Shown here in pieces: positions 7,616 to 15,864 of a DNA stretch of 34,799 nt. The notes beneath the pieces were generated by a model that searched no databases, was not told where the DNA came from, and saw only the letters and a list, made by a program, of their open reading frames with translations. How positions within the stretch are numbered: the stretch's first letter is position 1; each line of letters starts with the position of its first letter. Origin of the DNA: Caldisericota bacterium (lineage in GTDB: Bacteria; Caldisericota; Caldisericia; Cryosericales; Cryosericaceae); the NCBI GenBank assembly GCA_030652945.1, contig JAUSAI010000182.1:1-34799 (forward strand), read 5' to 3'. The translations under genes were made by a program, and so were the position numbers.

Positions 7616-8070
7616 ACACTCAGAAGGGGACCGGTGTCTTTGCTGCAAACAAGCGCATCCTGCACGAGTTCGTCCTGCAGGAGGAATTCGAGGCTGGAGT
7701 CGAACTCCAGGGATGGGAGGTCAAGGCCATCCGCGCACGGGTATTCGCCTTCGGCGACAGCTACTGCCGGTTCTACGGCTCTGACCTTCGCCTTGTGCAG
7801 ATGTCGATAGGGCCGTACAAGTTTGCCAACGTCTCAGACAAGGATGTCAAACGTTCCCGCAGGCTTCTCCTCCATCGGCGCGAGCTCAACAGAATCGCTG
7901 CTTTCATAAGCCAGCAAGGACTTACGGTTGTGCCTGCGGCTCTCATCATTTCCGATCGAGGGCTGGTCAAAGTAACACTTGCGATTGGCAGGTTTCGTTC
8001 GACGAAGGGCTCTCGCGACTCGTTTGAACGAAAGCGTGTTCAGGTCGAGATCAGGAGGTACGTTCGGTGA
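7612..8070 (+). CDS. smpB: SsrA-binding protein SmpB
   Basis: A 152-residue tmRNA-binding partner that delivers SsrA RNA to stalled ribosomes for trans-translation. Family landmarks: NKRILHEFVLQEEFEAGVEL (family F-E-A-G-I-x-L), the GWEVKAIRA segment (usually G-T-E-V-K-S-L-R), the LLLHRRELNRI segment and VPAALIISDRGLVKVTLAIGR. The C-terminal tail, normally G-K-K-x-x-D-K-R-E, reads GRFRSTKGSRDSFERKR here: still basic but longer and divergent. That tail enters the decoding centre in known SmpB proteins. It starts with GTG at 7612, overlapping the previous stop (GTGA). No tmRNA gene is visible nearby. Confidence 0.9.
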   Translation: MNTQKGTGVFAANKRILHEFVLQEEFEAGVELQGWEVKAIRARVFAFGDSYCRFYGSDLRLVQMSIGPYKFANVSDKDVKRSRRLLLHRRELNRIAAFISQQGLTVVPAALIISDRGLVKVTLAIGRFRSTKGSRDSFERKRVQVEIRRYVR

Positions 8071-10463
8071 GACGACGATGGCTGATACTAGCCCTGGTCT
8101 GCGCTATCATAAGCTCCCAGGCAATCGTACGTCCTGTATCGGCGTCCTCCAGGGAGGCCATCGCCTTGGAGGATGGCACTTCCATACGCAGGGGGGCAGG
8201 AACAGCGTTTGCCCGCATAGCCCAGGTCAAGGCGAAGACATCGCTGGCAATCGTTGGAGAGGCGAAGGACAGTGCCGGCCGGCTCTGGTTCAAGGTCGAC
8301 ATAACGGTTCTGGGGCTCGCGGCAACGATTGGATATGTTGCATCGTGGGTCGTGGATGTCAGGACAATCACTGAGCTGCCGGTTCTTCCGGAGTCGGTGA
8401 AGGTCGCAGACCTTGTGTCGTTGTGGAAGCCTGTGTCGCGCGCCTGCGCCATGGTCGACAGTACAAGCATGAGAACCGGTCCGTCCGTTTCATTCGACAG
8501 AGTTTCCATGCTTCCATCGGGGACCAAAGTCGCCATCATCGGATATGCGCTGACGGATGCGAAGGAACTCTGGTGCAGAATCAGCGTGCCAGCCGAGGAA
8601 ACGGGCTGGGTTCGTGCGACGCTGTTGAGTTCGTATGAGAGACCGGCAGATACACTCGTAGCAGCTACAATTGGAAAGAACCTGAAGGTCGTGGCGTCGA
8701 ACGCGGCGTTGTCAGCTGCGCCGTTCGATGGCGCCAGGATCGAACTTGGCGCAGATGTGCAGGGCCGGTCAGTTGTGGGGGTGTCCACCGACGGCAAACG
8801 GGTGTTCGTCCAGCTTCTGCTGGATTCGTCGCCTGTGTGGCTTGAAGTTGCCGGAGATACGATGATTGGAGGACCCGTCGCTGGCGGAAGCGTCTGTAGC
8901 CTCACTAACATTGAAGTCGTTTCAACGGGAAACTGGTCAGAGGTCACGTTGAGCGTGACAGGCGAAAAGTCGGGATTGCAGATGGTTCGCGGGCACGTTC
9001 CCGAGCGCATTGAGATTTCACTCCCCAGACTGCTGCAGGCAGGAAGCATTACCGTATCGGGTGTTCCAACGACCCTTGTCGCCAGTGTTAACACATTGGT
9101 GACAGAAGCAGGTTTCGTATCCAGAATCGTCATCTATCTGGAGGACAGCGGCGTCTCCGCAACACTATCGGCGGGCACTACAGCAGTTCGGGTACGGATA
9201 GGTCTCCAAGTGTCCCCCGTCCCATCGAAGTCGGTCTTCCTCAATGGAGATATCCTCTGTACGAGCGACCAAACCGCCTTTCTGGAAGACGTAACATTCA
9301 TTCCGCTGGCGCTGGCTGGTGCTGCCTATGGCACACCACTCTCGTGGGATGCATCGGAGCAGCAGACGAGCCTCGTATTTGGAGAGCACTCGTACGTTCT
9401 TAAGGAAGGGGACTTCACACTCAAAGTCGCCGAGGGATCATCCCGCTGGACTGAGGATATGGCTGCCGCGCCTCGCCTCATCAACGGACTGCTCTTCGTA
9501 CCCGTTTCGACCGTATGCAGAGTGTTTGGACTCCGAGCAGTCGATGGCCTGCTGCGCATACATCTGGACCCCCTCATCGCCTCCGTTCACTTCTCCGGAG
9601 ATCGGGCTCGGCCATCTGGTTCGATTGCTGTTTCGTCGACAACCGACCTTCACGTTGCACAGGTCAAGCGTGACGGCTTTACCGTCATCCGGTTTCAAGG
9701 CGACTTGGTGACTCCCGCATCCGCCAGTCCAGTGCTTGCCGACTGGATAGCGATGTCGGCATACCCTCGAGTCGGCGGCTCGCCGCCCATGCTCGAACTT
9801 CGGCTTGCAACAACTGACTCCTATGTCGTCGACGTGCAGACGCCAGGTCGAGGAACGTACGTCATCTCAACTAGTGCGATTCACAACGGCCGGCTCCAAG
9901 GGAAGAAAGTCGTGGTCGACCCTGGGCACGGAAACGTGTCGTCATCAGGAACCTTCGACTACGGGGCACGTGGAGCAGCGGGCATTGACGAATCTGCAGT
10001 CAATCTCGCTATTGCGGTGAAGCTGAAAGCGAAGCTGGAGGCCGAAGGAGCTACGACCTTGCTGACTCGAACGGGCGACTCCTCATCGGCAAACCGAGAC
10101 GTTGCGGCGCGAGCACAGTTGGCCAACAGTTCGGCAGGAGACGTCTTCATCAGCATTCACCAGGGTGTCACAGACGCAGGAAGTGTCATGGGCGGAGGCC
10201 AGACCTACTACTGGTTCACTACGTCGAGTTCGCTGGCTGCACTCATCCAGGAGAAGATGGTAGCCGCGCTGGGACGAGAAGACCGGGGTACGCAGAAGGC
10301 CGATATCTACCTGGCCTCACACATCGACACCATGCCGTCGATACTCGTCGAATGCCTGTTCTTGAGTAATCCCGAAGAGGAGCAACTACTGAAGCAAGAC
10401 GGCTTCCAAGATCAGATTGCCCGGGCGATCGCGGATGCCATCATCGAGTACTTTGTGAGGTAG
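8067..10463 (+). CDS. Exported N-acetylmuramoyl-L-alanine amidase with SH3, AMIN and copper-amine-oxidase-like domains
   Basis: A 798-residue exported hydrolase that cuts the amide bond between muramic acid and the stem peptide of peptidoglycan. A signal peptide covers about residues 1-26. Two bacterial SH3 repeats follow (about 33-95 and 125-190, with SIRRGAGTAF and SMRTGPSVSF), then an AMIN-like beta domain (about 279-380) and a copper-amine-oxidase N-terminal-like domain (about 390-495). The C-terminal zinc amidase_3 domain starts near 612. Its zinc ligands and catalytic residues are H621 (DPGHG), E642 (GIDESAVNL), H698 (ISIHQ) and E762 (ILVECLFLSNPEE). GTG at 8067 overlaps the smpB stop and has AGGAGGT at 8052-8058. 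It is probably for cell separation or wall turnover. Confidence 0.92.
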   Translation: MRRRWLILALVCAIISSQAIVRPVSASSREAIALEDGTSIRRGAGTAFARIAQVKAKTSLAIVGEAKDSAGRLWFKVDITVLGLAATIGYVASWVVDVRTITELPVLPESVKVADLVSLWKPVSRACAMVDSTSMRTGPSVSFDRVSMLPSGTKVAIIGYALTDAKELWCRISVPAEETGWVRATLLSSYERPADTLVAATIGKNLKVVASNAALSAAPFDGARIELGADVQGRSVVGVSTDGKRVFVQLLLDSSPVWLEVAGDTMIGGPVAGGSVCSLTNIEVVSTGNWSEVTLSVTGEKSGLQMVRGHVPERIEISLPRLLQAGSITVSGVPTTLVASVNTLVTEAGFVSRIVIYLEDSGVSATLSAGTTAVRVRIGLQVSPVPSKSVFLNGDILCTSDQTAFLEDVTFIPLALAGAAYGTPLSWDASEQQTSLVFGEHSYVLKEGDFTLKVAEGSSRWTEDMAAAPRLINGLLFVPVSTVCRVFGLRAVDGLLRIHLDPLIASVHFSGDRARPSGSIAVSSTTDLHVAQVKRDGFTVIRFQGDLVTPASASPVLADWIAMSAYPRVGGSPPMLELRLATTDSYVVDVQTPGRGTYVISTSAIHNGRLQGKKVVVDPGHGNVSSSGTFDYGARGAAGIDESAVNLAIAVKLKAKLEAEGATTLLTRTGDSSSANRDVAARAQLANSSAGDVFISIHQGVTDAGSVMGGGQTYYWFTTSSSLAALIQEKMVAALGREDRGTQKADIYLASHIDTMPSILVECLFLSNPEEEQLLKQDGFQDQIARAIADAIIEYFVR

Positions 10464-10466
10464 GGG

Positions 10467-11255
10467 ATGAGACAGCCAATTGGTGTTTTCGACTCTGGGG
10501 TAGGAGGTCTTGCTGTTGTGCGGGAGCTGAAGAACCGTCTTCCGAAGGAGTCTGTTCTCTACGTTGCCGACTCGCGCTTCTTTCCGTATGGAACCAAGTC
10601 GCGTGCCGACATTCTGGCTAGAGCGGATGCGCTTATCGGCTTCCTGAGATCTCAAGGTGCCCGGATAGTCGTCGTCGCCTGCAATACTGCATCCAGCGTG
10701 ATCTTTCCCGACATCCAGCGGCATGTCGAAGTGCCGGTCCTGGGCATGATCTCCGCAGGAGTGAAGAGTGCACAGCTTGCGACAAGAAACCACAAGGTAG
10801 CTGTCCTTGCGACTCCGGCGACCACCCGGAGCCACTGCTATCTCCGGTCGATGAGCATTCTCGATCCCACCGTCGAGATGATAGAGCTCCAATCACAGGA
10901 GCTGGTGAATCTCGTCGAACAGGGTACCATTGACGGCAGAGACGTGGCGACCTACGCCGCCGAGGTTTTGAGGCCCGTGAGCGAATTCGGGGCGGATACG
11001 CTGGTACTGGGCTGTACGCACTTTCCCTTTCTCAACGAGCTCATGCAGCGGGTCCTGGGTCCCAGGGTGAAGATCGTAGATCCCAGCAAGGAACTTGCAT
11101 ACGAGGTCTCTCTCGTCATGGAGAAGTGCCGTCTGCTGACGGAGAAGGGCGGGGAGGACCGCTTTCTGACAACGGGGGATCCGAAGGACTTCTTGGAGAA
11201 AGCTAGGTTCTTCCTGGGTGACTACGTTGCCCATGTTGAGGTTGCGGACGTTTGA
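10467..11255 (+). CDS. murI: Glutamate racemase
   Basis: A 262-residue cofactor-independent racemase that supplies D-glutamate for peptidoglycan. The N-terminal PIGVFDSGVGGLAVV carries Asp 9. The two catalytic cysteines are C72 in VACNTAS and C183 in LGCTHFPFL. The substrate-binding FFPYGTKS segment is present (family usually D-x-x-x-x-P-Y-G). The ATG at 10467 lies 3 nt after the amidase stop, so the genes are transcribed together, both serving the cell wall. The stop overlaps the TTG of rdgB. Confidence 0.95.
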   Translation: MRQPIGVFDSGVGGLAVVRELKNRLPKESVLYVADSRFFPYGTKSRADILARADALIGFLRSQGARIVVVACNTASSVIFPDIQRHVEVPVLGMISAGVKSAQLATRNHKVAVLATPATTRSHCYLRSMSILDPTVEMIELQSQELVNLVEQGTIDGRDVATYAAEVLRPVSEFGADTLVLGCTHFPFLNELMQRVLGPRVKIVDPSKELAYEVSLVMEKCRLLTEKGGEDRFLTTGDPKDFLEKARFFLGDYVAHVEVADV

Positions 11256-11845
11256 GACTGTGGGTTGCCACCGGCAATTCGAACAAGTACGGCGAACTTC
11301 GGGACACTGTGGCAATGCTGGGTCTCCCGGTAGAGGTCTTGCCCCTCGAGACGGTTGCCGTCGATGAGTCTGGTGTGTCGTACTATCAGAATGCTTTCAA
11401 GAAGGCAGTCTCAGGCGCACGGCTGCGCCGAGAATCGATTGTCATAGCTGACGACTCGGGATTGGAGATTCCGGCGCTTGGCGGCTTGCCAGGAGTACAC
11501 TCGGCTCGCTTCTCCTGGAAAGGAAGCACCGGCTGTCGGGCTCTTCAGGCAGTGCTTTCGGAGAGAGGGATCGTGACAGCGCCAGCCCGTTTCATTTGTT
11601 GCATTGTCGGCTTCCTGCCCACGAGTCCACTATGCATTTCTGCCGTCGGTACCGTTTCCGGCACCATACATGCAGAGGCAAGAGGGCCCGGTGGCTTTGG
11701 CTATGACCCCCTCTTCGTTCCAGATGACGAGTCAGAGACGTTTGCAGAAATGCCGGGCAAGCACAAAGCAGTCATCAGTCACCGGGCGAAGGCGTTCGTG
11801 GCATTCATGGGCATGCTAGGGGGCGTGACGCCCGGAATGCCTTGA
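11252..11845 (+). CDS. rdgB: dITP/XTP pyrophosphatase (RdgB/HAM1 family)
   Basis: A 197-residue house-cleaning enzyme that hydrolyses dITP, XTP and ITP to monophosphates so they are not built into DNA or RNA. Motifs: the nucleotide-binding TGNSNKYGELRD start (family T-x-N-x-x-K), VIADDSGLEIPALGGLPGVHSARF, GPGGFGYDPLFVPDD and the C-terminal KAVISHRAKA. Start is TTG at 11252 overlapping the murI stop (TTGA); no ATG is near, and the motif begins at once, so the TTG is credible. murI-rdgB adjacency is common in Gram-positive bacteria. The coding end overlaps the promoter-like -35 of the tRNA cluster. Confidence 0.93.
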   Translation: MRLWVATGNSNKYGELRDTVAMLGLPVEVLPLETVAVDESGVSYYQNAFKKAVSGARLRRESIVIADDSGLEIPALGGLPGVHSARFSWKGSTGCRALQAVLSERGIVTAPARFICCIVGFLPTSPLCISAVGTVSGTIHAEARGPGGFGYDPLFVPDDESETFAEMPGKHKAVISHRAKAFVAFMGMLGGVTPGMP

Positions 11846-11869
11846 TTTTCTCATGATTACATGTATTCT
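11842..11869 (+). promoter_or_regulatory. Probable promoter of the first tRNA operon
   Basis: TTGATT (11842-11847) and TATTCT (11864-11869) are 16 nt apart and match the sigma-70 -35 and -10 consensus at four of six positions each. Transcription would begin around 11876, about 10 nt before tRNA-Pro. The -35 overlaps the rdgB stop codon. Confidence 0.5.
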
Positions 11870-11885
11870 CATGGATGATGTGCCG

Positions 11886-11962
11886 CGGGGTGTGGCGTAG
11901 CTTGGTAACGCGCATGGTTTGGGACCATGAGATCGGTGGTTCAAATCCACTCGCCCCGACCA
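11886..11962 (+). tRNA. tRNA-Pro(TGG)
   Basis: A 77-nt cloverleaf. The acceptor stem CGGGGTG pairs with CGCCCCG, with one G-T wobble. The anticodon stem CATGG/CCATG encloses loop TTTGGGA, anticodon TGG. The T loop is TTCAAAT and CCA is encoded. First gene of a seven-tRNA cluster. Confidence 0.95.
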
Positions 11963-11963
11963 T

Positions 11964-12040
11964 GGGCCCATAGCTCAGCTGGATAGAGCAACGGATTTCT
12001 AATCCGTCGGTCGCAGGTTCAAATCCTGCTGGGCTCGCCA
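11964..12040 (+). tRNA. tRNA-Arg(TCT)
   Basis: A 77-nt cloverleaf starting 1 nt after tRNA-Pro. The acceptor GGGCCCA pairs with TGGGCTC. The anticodon stem ACGGA/TCCGT encloses loop TTTCTAA, anticodon TCT (reads AGA and AGG). The T loop is TTCAAAT and CCA is encoded. Confidence 0.95.
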
Positions 12041-12049
12041 TTTTGCCAT

Positions 12050-12127
12050 GGTGGGTGTAGCTCAACTGGTTAGAGTACCGGACTGTGGATCCGGTTGTTG
12101 GGAGTCCGAATCTCCTCACCCACCCCA
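12050..12127 (+). tRNA. tRNA-His(GTG)
   Basis: The acceptor GTGGGTG (12051-12057) pairs with CACCCAC. The extra G-1 at 12050 opposite C73 (12124) is the histidine identity pair; CCA is encoded. The anticodon stem CCGGA/TCCGG encloses loop CTGTGGA, anticodon GTG. The T loop reads TCCGAAT (12105-12111), with C at position 55 where nearly all tRNAs have the U that becomes pseudouridine 55. Confidence 0.93.
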
Positions 12128-12164
12128 CCTAGAACGTGCACACGGGTATTCTCGGTGTATGCGA

Positions 12165-12241
12165 GCGCTTATAGCTCAGGCGGATAGAGCGATGGATTCC
12201 TAATCCGTAGGCCGCAGGTTCGAGTCCTGCTAAGCGCACCA
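12165..12241 (+). tRNA. tRNA-Arg(CCT)
   Basis: A 77-nt cloverleaf with a perfect acceptor, GCGCTTA/TAAGCGC. The anticodon stem ATGGA/TCCGT (one T-G wobble) encloses loop TTCCTAA, anticodon CCT (reads AGG). The T loop is TTCGAGT and CCA is encoded. Confidence 0.94.
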
Positions 12242-12255
12242 GTACTTTGCATTGC

Positions 12256-12332
12256 GCGCCCATAGCTCAACTGGATAGAGCTGCGGACTTCGGATCCGCT
12301 GGTTGTGGGTTCGACTCCTGCTGGGCGCGCCA
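12256..12332 (+). tRNA. tRNA-Arg(TCG)
   Basis: A 77-nt cloverleaf with a perfect acceptor, GCGCCCA/TGGGCGC. The anticodon stem GCGGA/TCCGC encloses loop CTTCGGA, anticodon TCG, for CGN arginine codons. The T loop is TTCGACT and CCA is encoded. Most bacteria read CGN with an ACG (inosine) tRNA instead of, or besides, TCG. Confidence 0.94.
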
Positions 12333-12367
12333 ATTTCTTCTGCAGAGCTACCACTGTCGACATCCGT

Positions 12368-12391
12368 CCCGTGCTGTCGAGAGTCGACGGG
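12368..12391 (+). terminator. Weak hairpin between the two tRNA groups
   Basis: CCCG (12368-12371) plus TCGA (12377-12380) can pair with TCGA (12384-12387) plus CGGG (12388-12391), leaving a GAG loop and a 5-nt bulge. It lies between tRNA-Arg(TCG) and the promoter at 12420. It could end the first tRNA transcript, but no clear T tract follows. Confidence 0.3.
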
Positions 12392-12419
12392 TCGTTGTCT
12401 CCACCGTGCGACGTCCAGC

Positions 12420-12447
12420 TTGACACACCCCTCGATAGGCCTATAAT
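12420..12447 (+). promoter_or_regulatory. Consensus sigma-70 promoter for tRNA-Lys/tRNA-Leu (and possibly tig)
   Basis: TTGACA (12420-12425) and TATAAT (12442-12447) are both perfect consensus hexamers, 16 nt apart. Transcription should begin near 12454, about 11 nt before tRNA-Lys. It is the strongest promoter by eye in the window. Confidence 0.85.
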
Positions 12448-12464
12448 TCTACGGTTCACAGCGT

Positions 12465-12540
12465 GGGTCGTTAGCTCAATTGGTAGAGCATCTGACTCTT
12501 AATCAGGCGGTTACAGGTTCAAGTCCTGTACGACCCACCA
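12465..12540 (+). tRNA. tRNA-Lys(CTT)
   Basis: A 76-nt cloverleaf. The acceptor GGGTCGT pairs perfectly with ACGACCC. The anticodon loop CTCTTAA gives anticodon CTT. The T loop is TTCAAGT and CCA is encoded. It sits directly downstream of the consensus promoter. Confidence 0.95.
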
Positions 12541-12584
12541 AGTTGCCTGTAGATTCAGTTCCTGGCGATGTCAGCAAGCAACGG

Positions 12585-12669
12585 GCGAGGGTGGCGGAAC
12601 TGGCAGACGCGCTGGACTTAGGATCCAGTGGGTAATTCCATGCGGGTTCAACTCCCGCCCTTCGCACCA
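12585..12669 (+). tRNA. tRNA-Leu(TAG)
   Basis: An 85-nt class II tRNA with a long variable arm. The acceptor GCGAGGG pairs with CCTTCGC (one G-T wobble). The anticodon stem CTGGA/TCCAG encloses loop CTTAGGA, anticodon TAG. The T loop is TTCAACT and CCA is encoded. It ends 2 nt before the first ATG of the trigger factor gene. Confidence 0.95.
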
Positions 12670-12671
12670 CA

Positions 12672-13934
12672 ATGGAGGAAACCTTGGAAAACACCACGAA
12701 GAGTCAGACCGGAAACTCCCTCGTACTCTCGTCATCATTCAATGCTGAAGAGTTGTCCGCCCTCAGAAGCCAAGCGATCCAGAGCATCGGCGTCAAAATG
12801 CGGATTCCCGGATTCCGTCCCGGCAAAGCACCGCTGTCTGTTCTGTCCAACTATGTCAAGGAGTCGGATGTCAACGACGACCTCCTTCAAGCTGCTGCCT
12901 CCAAGTCCTACAGCACGTTTCTGAAGGAGGACAAGAGCACGGACGCCCTCATCTTCGAACCGGAGATCCTGTCGACAACGTGGGGAAGCGTCGAAACCCC
13001 TGCACTCGAACTGGAATTGCGGGTATTCCGTCTTCCTCGGACGGACAGGGAATTCTGGTCGTCAATTGAGGTGGAGGACACCCACATTGACGTCGAGTCA
13101 GCCGTCGAAAGGCGCATTTCTGCCCTGGTCGAGACCGCAACAGAGCTAGTGCCCAAGAGTGGGGCGGCCGCCCCCGGGGACTCCGTAGGAGTCTCGATAC
13201 TGACTGCCGGCGGGCAACGGCCGTACCGGACGGAGCTCGTTCTCGGTGAGGGCACTGTTGGCAGGGCATATCAGGATGTCGTGGCTGGCATGAATGTAGG
13301 CGAGTCCCGCCATTTCTCCGTTACGCTACAGGAGAAGCCCCTCGAGGGCGACTTGACGCTCGAAACCGTAGCCGAGCGCCACGTTCCCGAGGTGAACGAT
13401 GAGTTTGCGCACTCATTGGGTGCATACGATTCTCTCGACGCCCTGCGGGCGTCGCTGCGTGCAGAAGAAGAGAAGCGAGCTGAAGAGGAACGCGACGACT
13501 CCCTGTTTGCCCATTCGGTCGATGTCGCTGCGCAGAGACTAGATCTCCAGTTCCCTCTCTATGTACGGCGAGAAGAGACCGAACGTCGCGTTGCCGAAAT
13601 GCGCGACAGGCTTGCCCGAAATGGACTTTCCCTAAATGAGTACCTGAAGTACAATAGCCTGGAACTCGGCGCATTTACTTCCGGTGTCGAATCAGAAGCC
13701 GCGAAAGGCCTGGAACGGGAGTTGCTTATGGAGGCCACGCAGCGTTCATGTGAGATCCTCGTGGACGACAACGATGCCGCATCGTATGCGGAGACAAACG
13801 GTGACGAACTGAAGAAGGCAGGTATCGACATTGCCAGCTACGAAGGGAAGATAGCGATTCGCAATATCATCCTTTGGCAGCGTACCCGGAAACTGATTGT
13901 CGAATCTGTACGGCTGAAGGAGCCGGGGGCCTAG
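12672..13934 (+). CDS. tig: Trigger factor (ribosome-associated chaperone and peptidyl-prolyl isomerase)
   Basis: A 420-residue chaperone that binds near the ribosome exit tunnel and shields nascent chains. The ribosome-docking signature GFRPGKAP is at 47-54 in the N-terminal domain. A FKBP-like PPIase domain follows (about 163-250) and then a long helical C-terminal chaperone domain rich in Glu/Arg. Length is near normal (about 430). The ATG at 12672 begins only 2 nt after the tRNA-Leu CCA, leaving no room for a leader. An in-frame TTG at 12684 has GGAGGA (12674-12679) 4 nt upstream and may be the real start. It heads the tig-clpP-clpX-lon block; expression may depend on the tRNA promoter at 12420. 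Confidence 0.93.
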   Translation: MEETLENTTKSQTGNSLVLSSSFNAEELSALRSQAIQSIGVKMRIPGFRPGKAPLSVLSNYVKESDVNDDLLQAAASKSYSTFLKEDKSTDALIFEPEILSTTWGSVETPALELELRVFRLPRTDREFWSSIEVEDTHIDVESAVERRISALVETATELVPKSGAAAPGDSVGVSILTAGGQRPYRTELVLGEGTVGRAYQDVVAGMNVGESRHFSVTLQEKPLEGDLTLETVAERHVPEVNDEFAHSLGAYDSLDALRASLRAEEEKRAEEERDDSLFAHSVDVAAQRLDLQFPLYVRREETERRVAEMRDRLARNGLSLNEYLKYNSLELGAFTSGVESEAAKGLERELLMEATQRSCEILVDDNDAASYAETNGDELKKAGIDIASYEGKIAIRNIILWQRTRKLIVESVRLKEPGA

Positions 13935-13945
13935 CAGGAGGGGAC

Positions 13946-14623
13946 ATGAGCGTCATTCCGTACGTTATCGAGCAGACAGCTCACGGCGAGCGTGGCTATG
14001 ACATATATTCGCGCCTGCTCAAGGAGCGCATCGTATTCCTTGGCGGTGAGATTGATACGCAGGTCTCGAATCTGATCGTGGCCGAACTGCTCTACCTGAC
14101 CGCAGAAAACGCGACCAAAGACATCTACTTGTATATCAACAGCGTTGGTGGCGAAGTGACGCCGGGTATGGCAATCTACGATACGATGCAGTATATCAAC
14201 GCTCCGGTATCGACAATATGCCTGGGTCAGGCAGCCAGTCTGGCTGCCGTTCTCCTGGCCGCTGGTCGCAAAGGGAAGAGATTCGTCCTGCCCCACTCCC
14301 GGATCATGATACACCAGCCCTGGGGCGGAGCGCAGGGGCAGGCTACCGACATCGAGATCCAGGCAAAAGAGATCATGCGCATAAAGGAGGATGTCAACAG
14401 CATCCTGGCGTCCCATACGGGCAAGCCCATCGAGATTGTGGCACGCGATACCGAGCGCGACTTCTTCATGTCAGCCAGTCAGGCGGTCGACTATGGCTTG
14501 GTAGACCAGGTCATCATGAAGATCGAGGTAGCCAAACTCGATGTGGCAGCTTCGGATCATGGGCAGAGCACGAGCAATCCGAGCGAGCCGTCAACGCCCA
14601 CCACAGCTCATGCCCAATCATAG
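13946..14623 (+). CDS. clpP: ATP-dependent Clp protease proteolytic subunit
   Basis: A 225-residue serine protease that assembles into a two-ring chamber and degrades proteins fed by ClpX. The catalytic triad is S98 (GQAASLAA, where most ClpPs have GQAASMGA), H123 ([17 protein letters not shown]) and D172 ([11 protein letters not shown]). [22 protein letters not shown] is also typical. A Ser/Thr/Pro-rich tail of about 20 residues after the core makes it longer than usual (about 195-207). The ATG at 13946 has AGGAGGGG upstream and lies 11 nt after tig. The 3' end overlaps clpX by 14 nt. Confidence 0.96.
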   Translation: MSVIPYVIEQTAHGERGYDIYSRLLKERIVFLGGEIDTQVSNLIVAELLYLTAENATKDIYLYINSVGGEVTPGMAIYDTMQYINAPVSTICLGQAASLAAVLLAAGRKGKRFVLPHSRIMIHQPWGGAQGQATDIEIQAKEIMRIKEDVNSILASHTGKPIEIVARDTERDFFMSASQAVDYGLVDQVIMKIEVAKLDVAASDHGQSTSNPSEPSTPTTAHAQS

Positions 14624-15848
14624 CAGTGACAGCCAATCGTGTTCATTCTGCGGGAGAGTCGCTGCTGATGTAGAAACACTTGTCAAAGGGCTCGACGGGT
14701 CGCTCATCTGCGACGAATGCATCGAGCGTGGAAGCAGACTGATTCGGCAGCCGCACAAGACCCTCGAAGGGCCGACCTTCTCATCCCTGAAGCCCAAGGA
14801 AATCTATGAGCGTTTCAATGAATACATCATCGGCCAGAATGAGGCCAAGAAGGCGCTGTCGGTAGGAGCATACAATCACTACAAGCGTCTGAAGGCAAAG
14901 CACACAGGGGCTGTCGAGATTGAGAAATCGAACATCCTGCTGAGCGGCCCTACGGGCGTCGGGAAGACCTACCTGGCTCGAACCCTGGCTCACATACTGG
15001 ATGTGCCCTTTACGATAGCTGATGCGACAACCTTGACGGAAGCGGGCTACGTTGGCGAGGATGTCGAGAATGTTCTCCTGGGCTTGCTGCAGGCTACCGA
15101 CTTTGACATCGAGAAGGCCGAATGTGGCATCGTCTACATTGACGAGATCGACAAGATAGGGCGCAAGTCGGAGAACCCTTCCATCACCCGCGACGTCAGC
15201 GGGGAGGGAGTCCAGCAAGCCCTTCTGAAAATTGTCGAGGGGACTATCGCGAGCGTACCACCGCAAGGGGGGAGAAAGCACCCACTCCAGGAGAACATCA
15301 AGTTCAATACGCGCGACGTGCTGTTCATTGCTGGAGGGACTTTCGACGGGCTTGACCGTATCCGGGAACATCGAACTCGCCCGAGCGAAGTAGGTTTTGT
15401 ACATACCGCGTCTGCGACGACAGATCATGAACTGATGAGTGCCGATTTCGTCAAATTCGGCATGCTGCCAGAGCTTGTAGGGCGGTTTCCCCTGAAGCTG
15501 GAACTCGCTAGTCTTACACCAGCGGAGTTGAAGCGGATTCTCGTCGAACCCCGGAACTCCGTATTGCAGCAGTACAAGGAGCTCTTTGCGATGGACGGCG
15601 TGGACCTGGAATTCACGGAGGATGCGCTGGAGTACGTCTCGCGACGTGCAGAAGCGATGGGGATGGGCGCACGCGGCCTGAAGTCCGTGGTAGATCGGCC
15701 GATGGTGGATCTCATGTTTGAACTGCCATCATTCAGCGGAGTTGCAGCCGTCGTCATTGACGCCAGCTTCTTCACAGAACATCGCGACTACCTCGTCACT
15801 CGAAGCGATGGTTCACACGACGGCATGTCGTTGCCTCAGACGGCGTGA
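14610..15848 (+). CDS. clpX: ATP-dependent Clp protease ATPase subunit ClpX
   Basis: A 412-residue AAA+ unfoldase that recognises tagged substrates, including SsrA-tagged proteins produced with SmpB help, and threads them into ClpP. The N-terminal zinc-binding domain has Cys 11, 14, 34 and 37. Walker A is GPTGVGKT (113-120), Walker B is IVYIDEID (D178-E179), the pore GYVGED is present and sensor 2 lies in GMGARGLK. The ClpP-docking loop, usually IGF, reads VGF here. The ATG at 14610 was chosen because the zinc finger starts soon after; it lies inside clpP in another frame, so translation is coupled. Confidence 0.96.
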   Translation: MPNHSSDSQSCSFCGRVAADVETLVKGLDGSLICDECIERGSRLIRQPHKTLEGPTFSSLKPKEIYERFNEYIIGQNEAKKALSVGAYNHYKRLKAKHTGAVEIEKSNILLSGPTGVGKTYLARTLAHILDVPFTIADATTLTEAGYVGEDVENVLLGLLQATDFDIEKAECGIVYIDEIDKIGRKSENPSITRDVSGEGVQQALLKIVEGTIASVPPQGGRKHPLQENIKFNTRDVLFIAGGTFDGLDRIREHRTRPSEVGFVHTASATTDHELMSADFVKFGMLPELVGRFPLKLELASLTPAELKRILVEPRNSVLQQYKELFAMDGVDLEFTEDALEYVSRRAEAMGMGARGLKSVVDRPMVDLMFELPSFSGVAAVVIDASFFTEHRDYLVTRSDGSHDGMSLPQTA

Positions 15849-15864
15849 AAGGGAGGGAGACGGT

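Noticed and set aside
8051-9133. 360-codon open frame on the - strand
   Set aside because: Antisense to the amidase gene; Ser/Thr-rich low-information translation, no motifs.
11805-12502. Open frames across the tRNA cluster on both strands
   Set aside because: They translate tRNA sequences; the repeated S-x-Q-L-S-Y-G-like peptides are reverse readings of tRNA arms.
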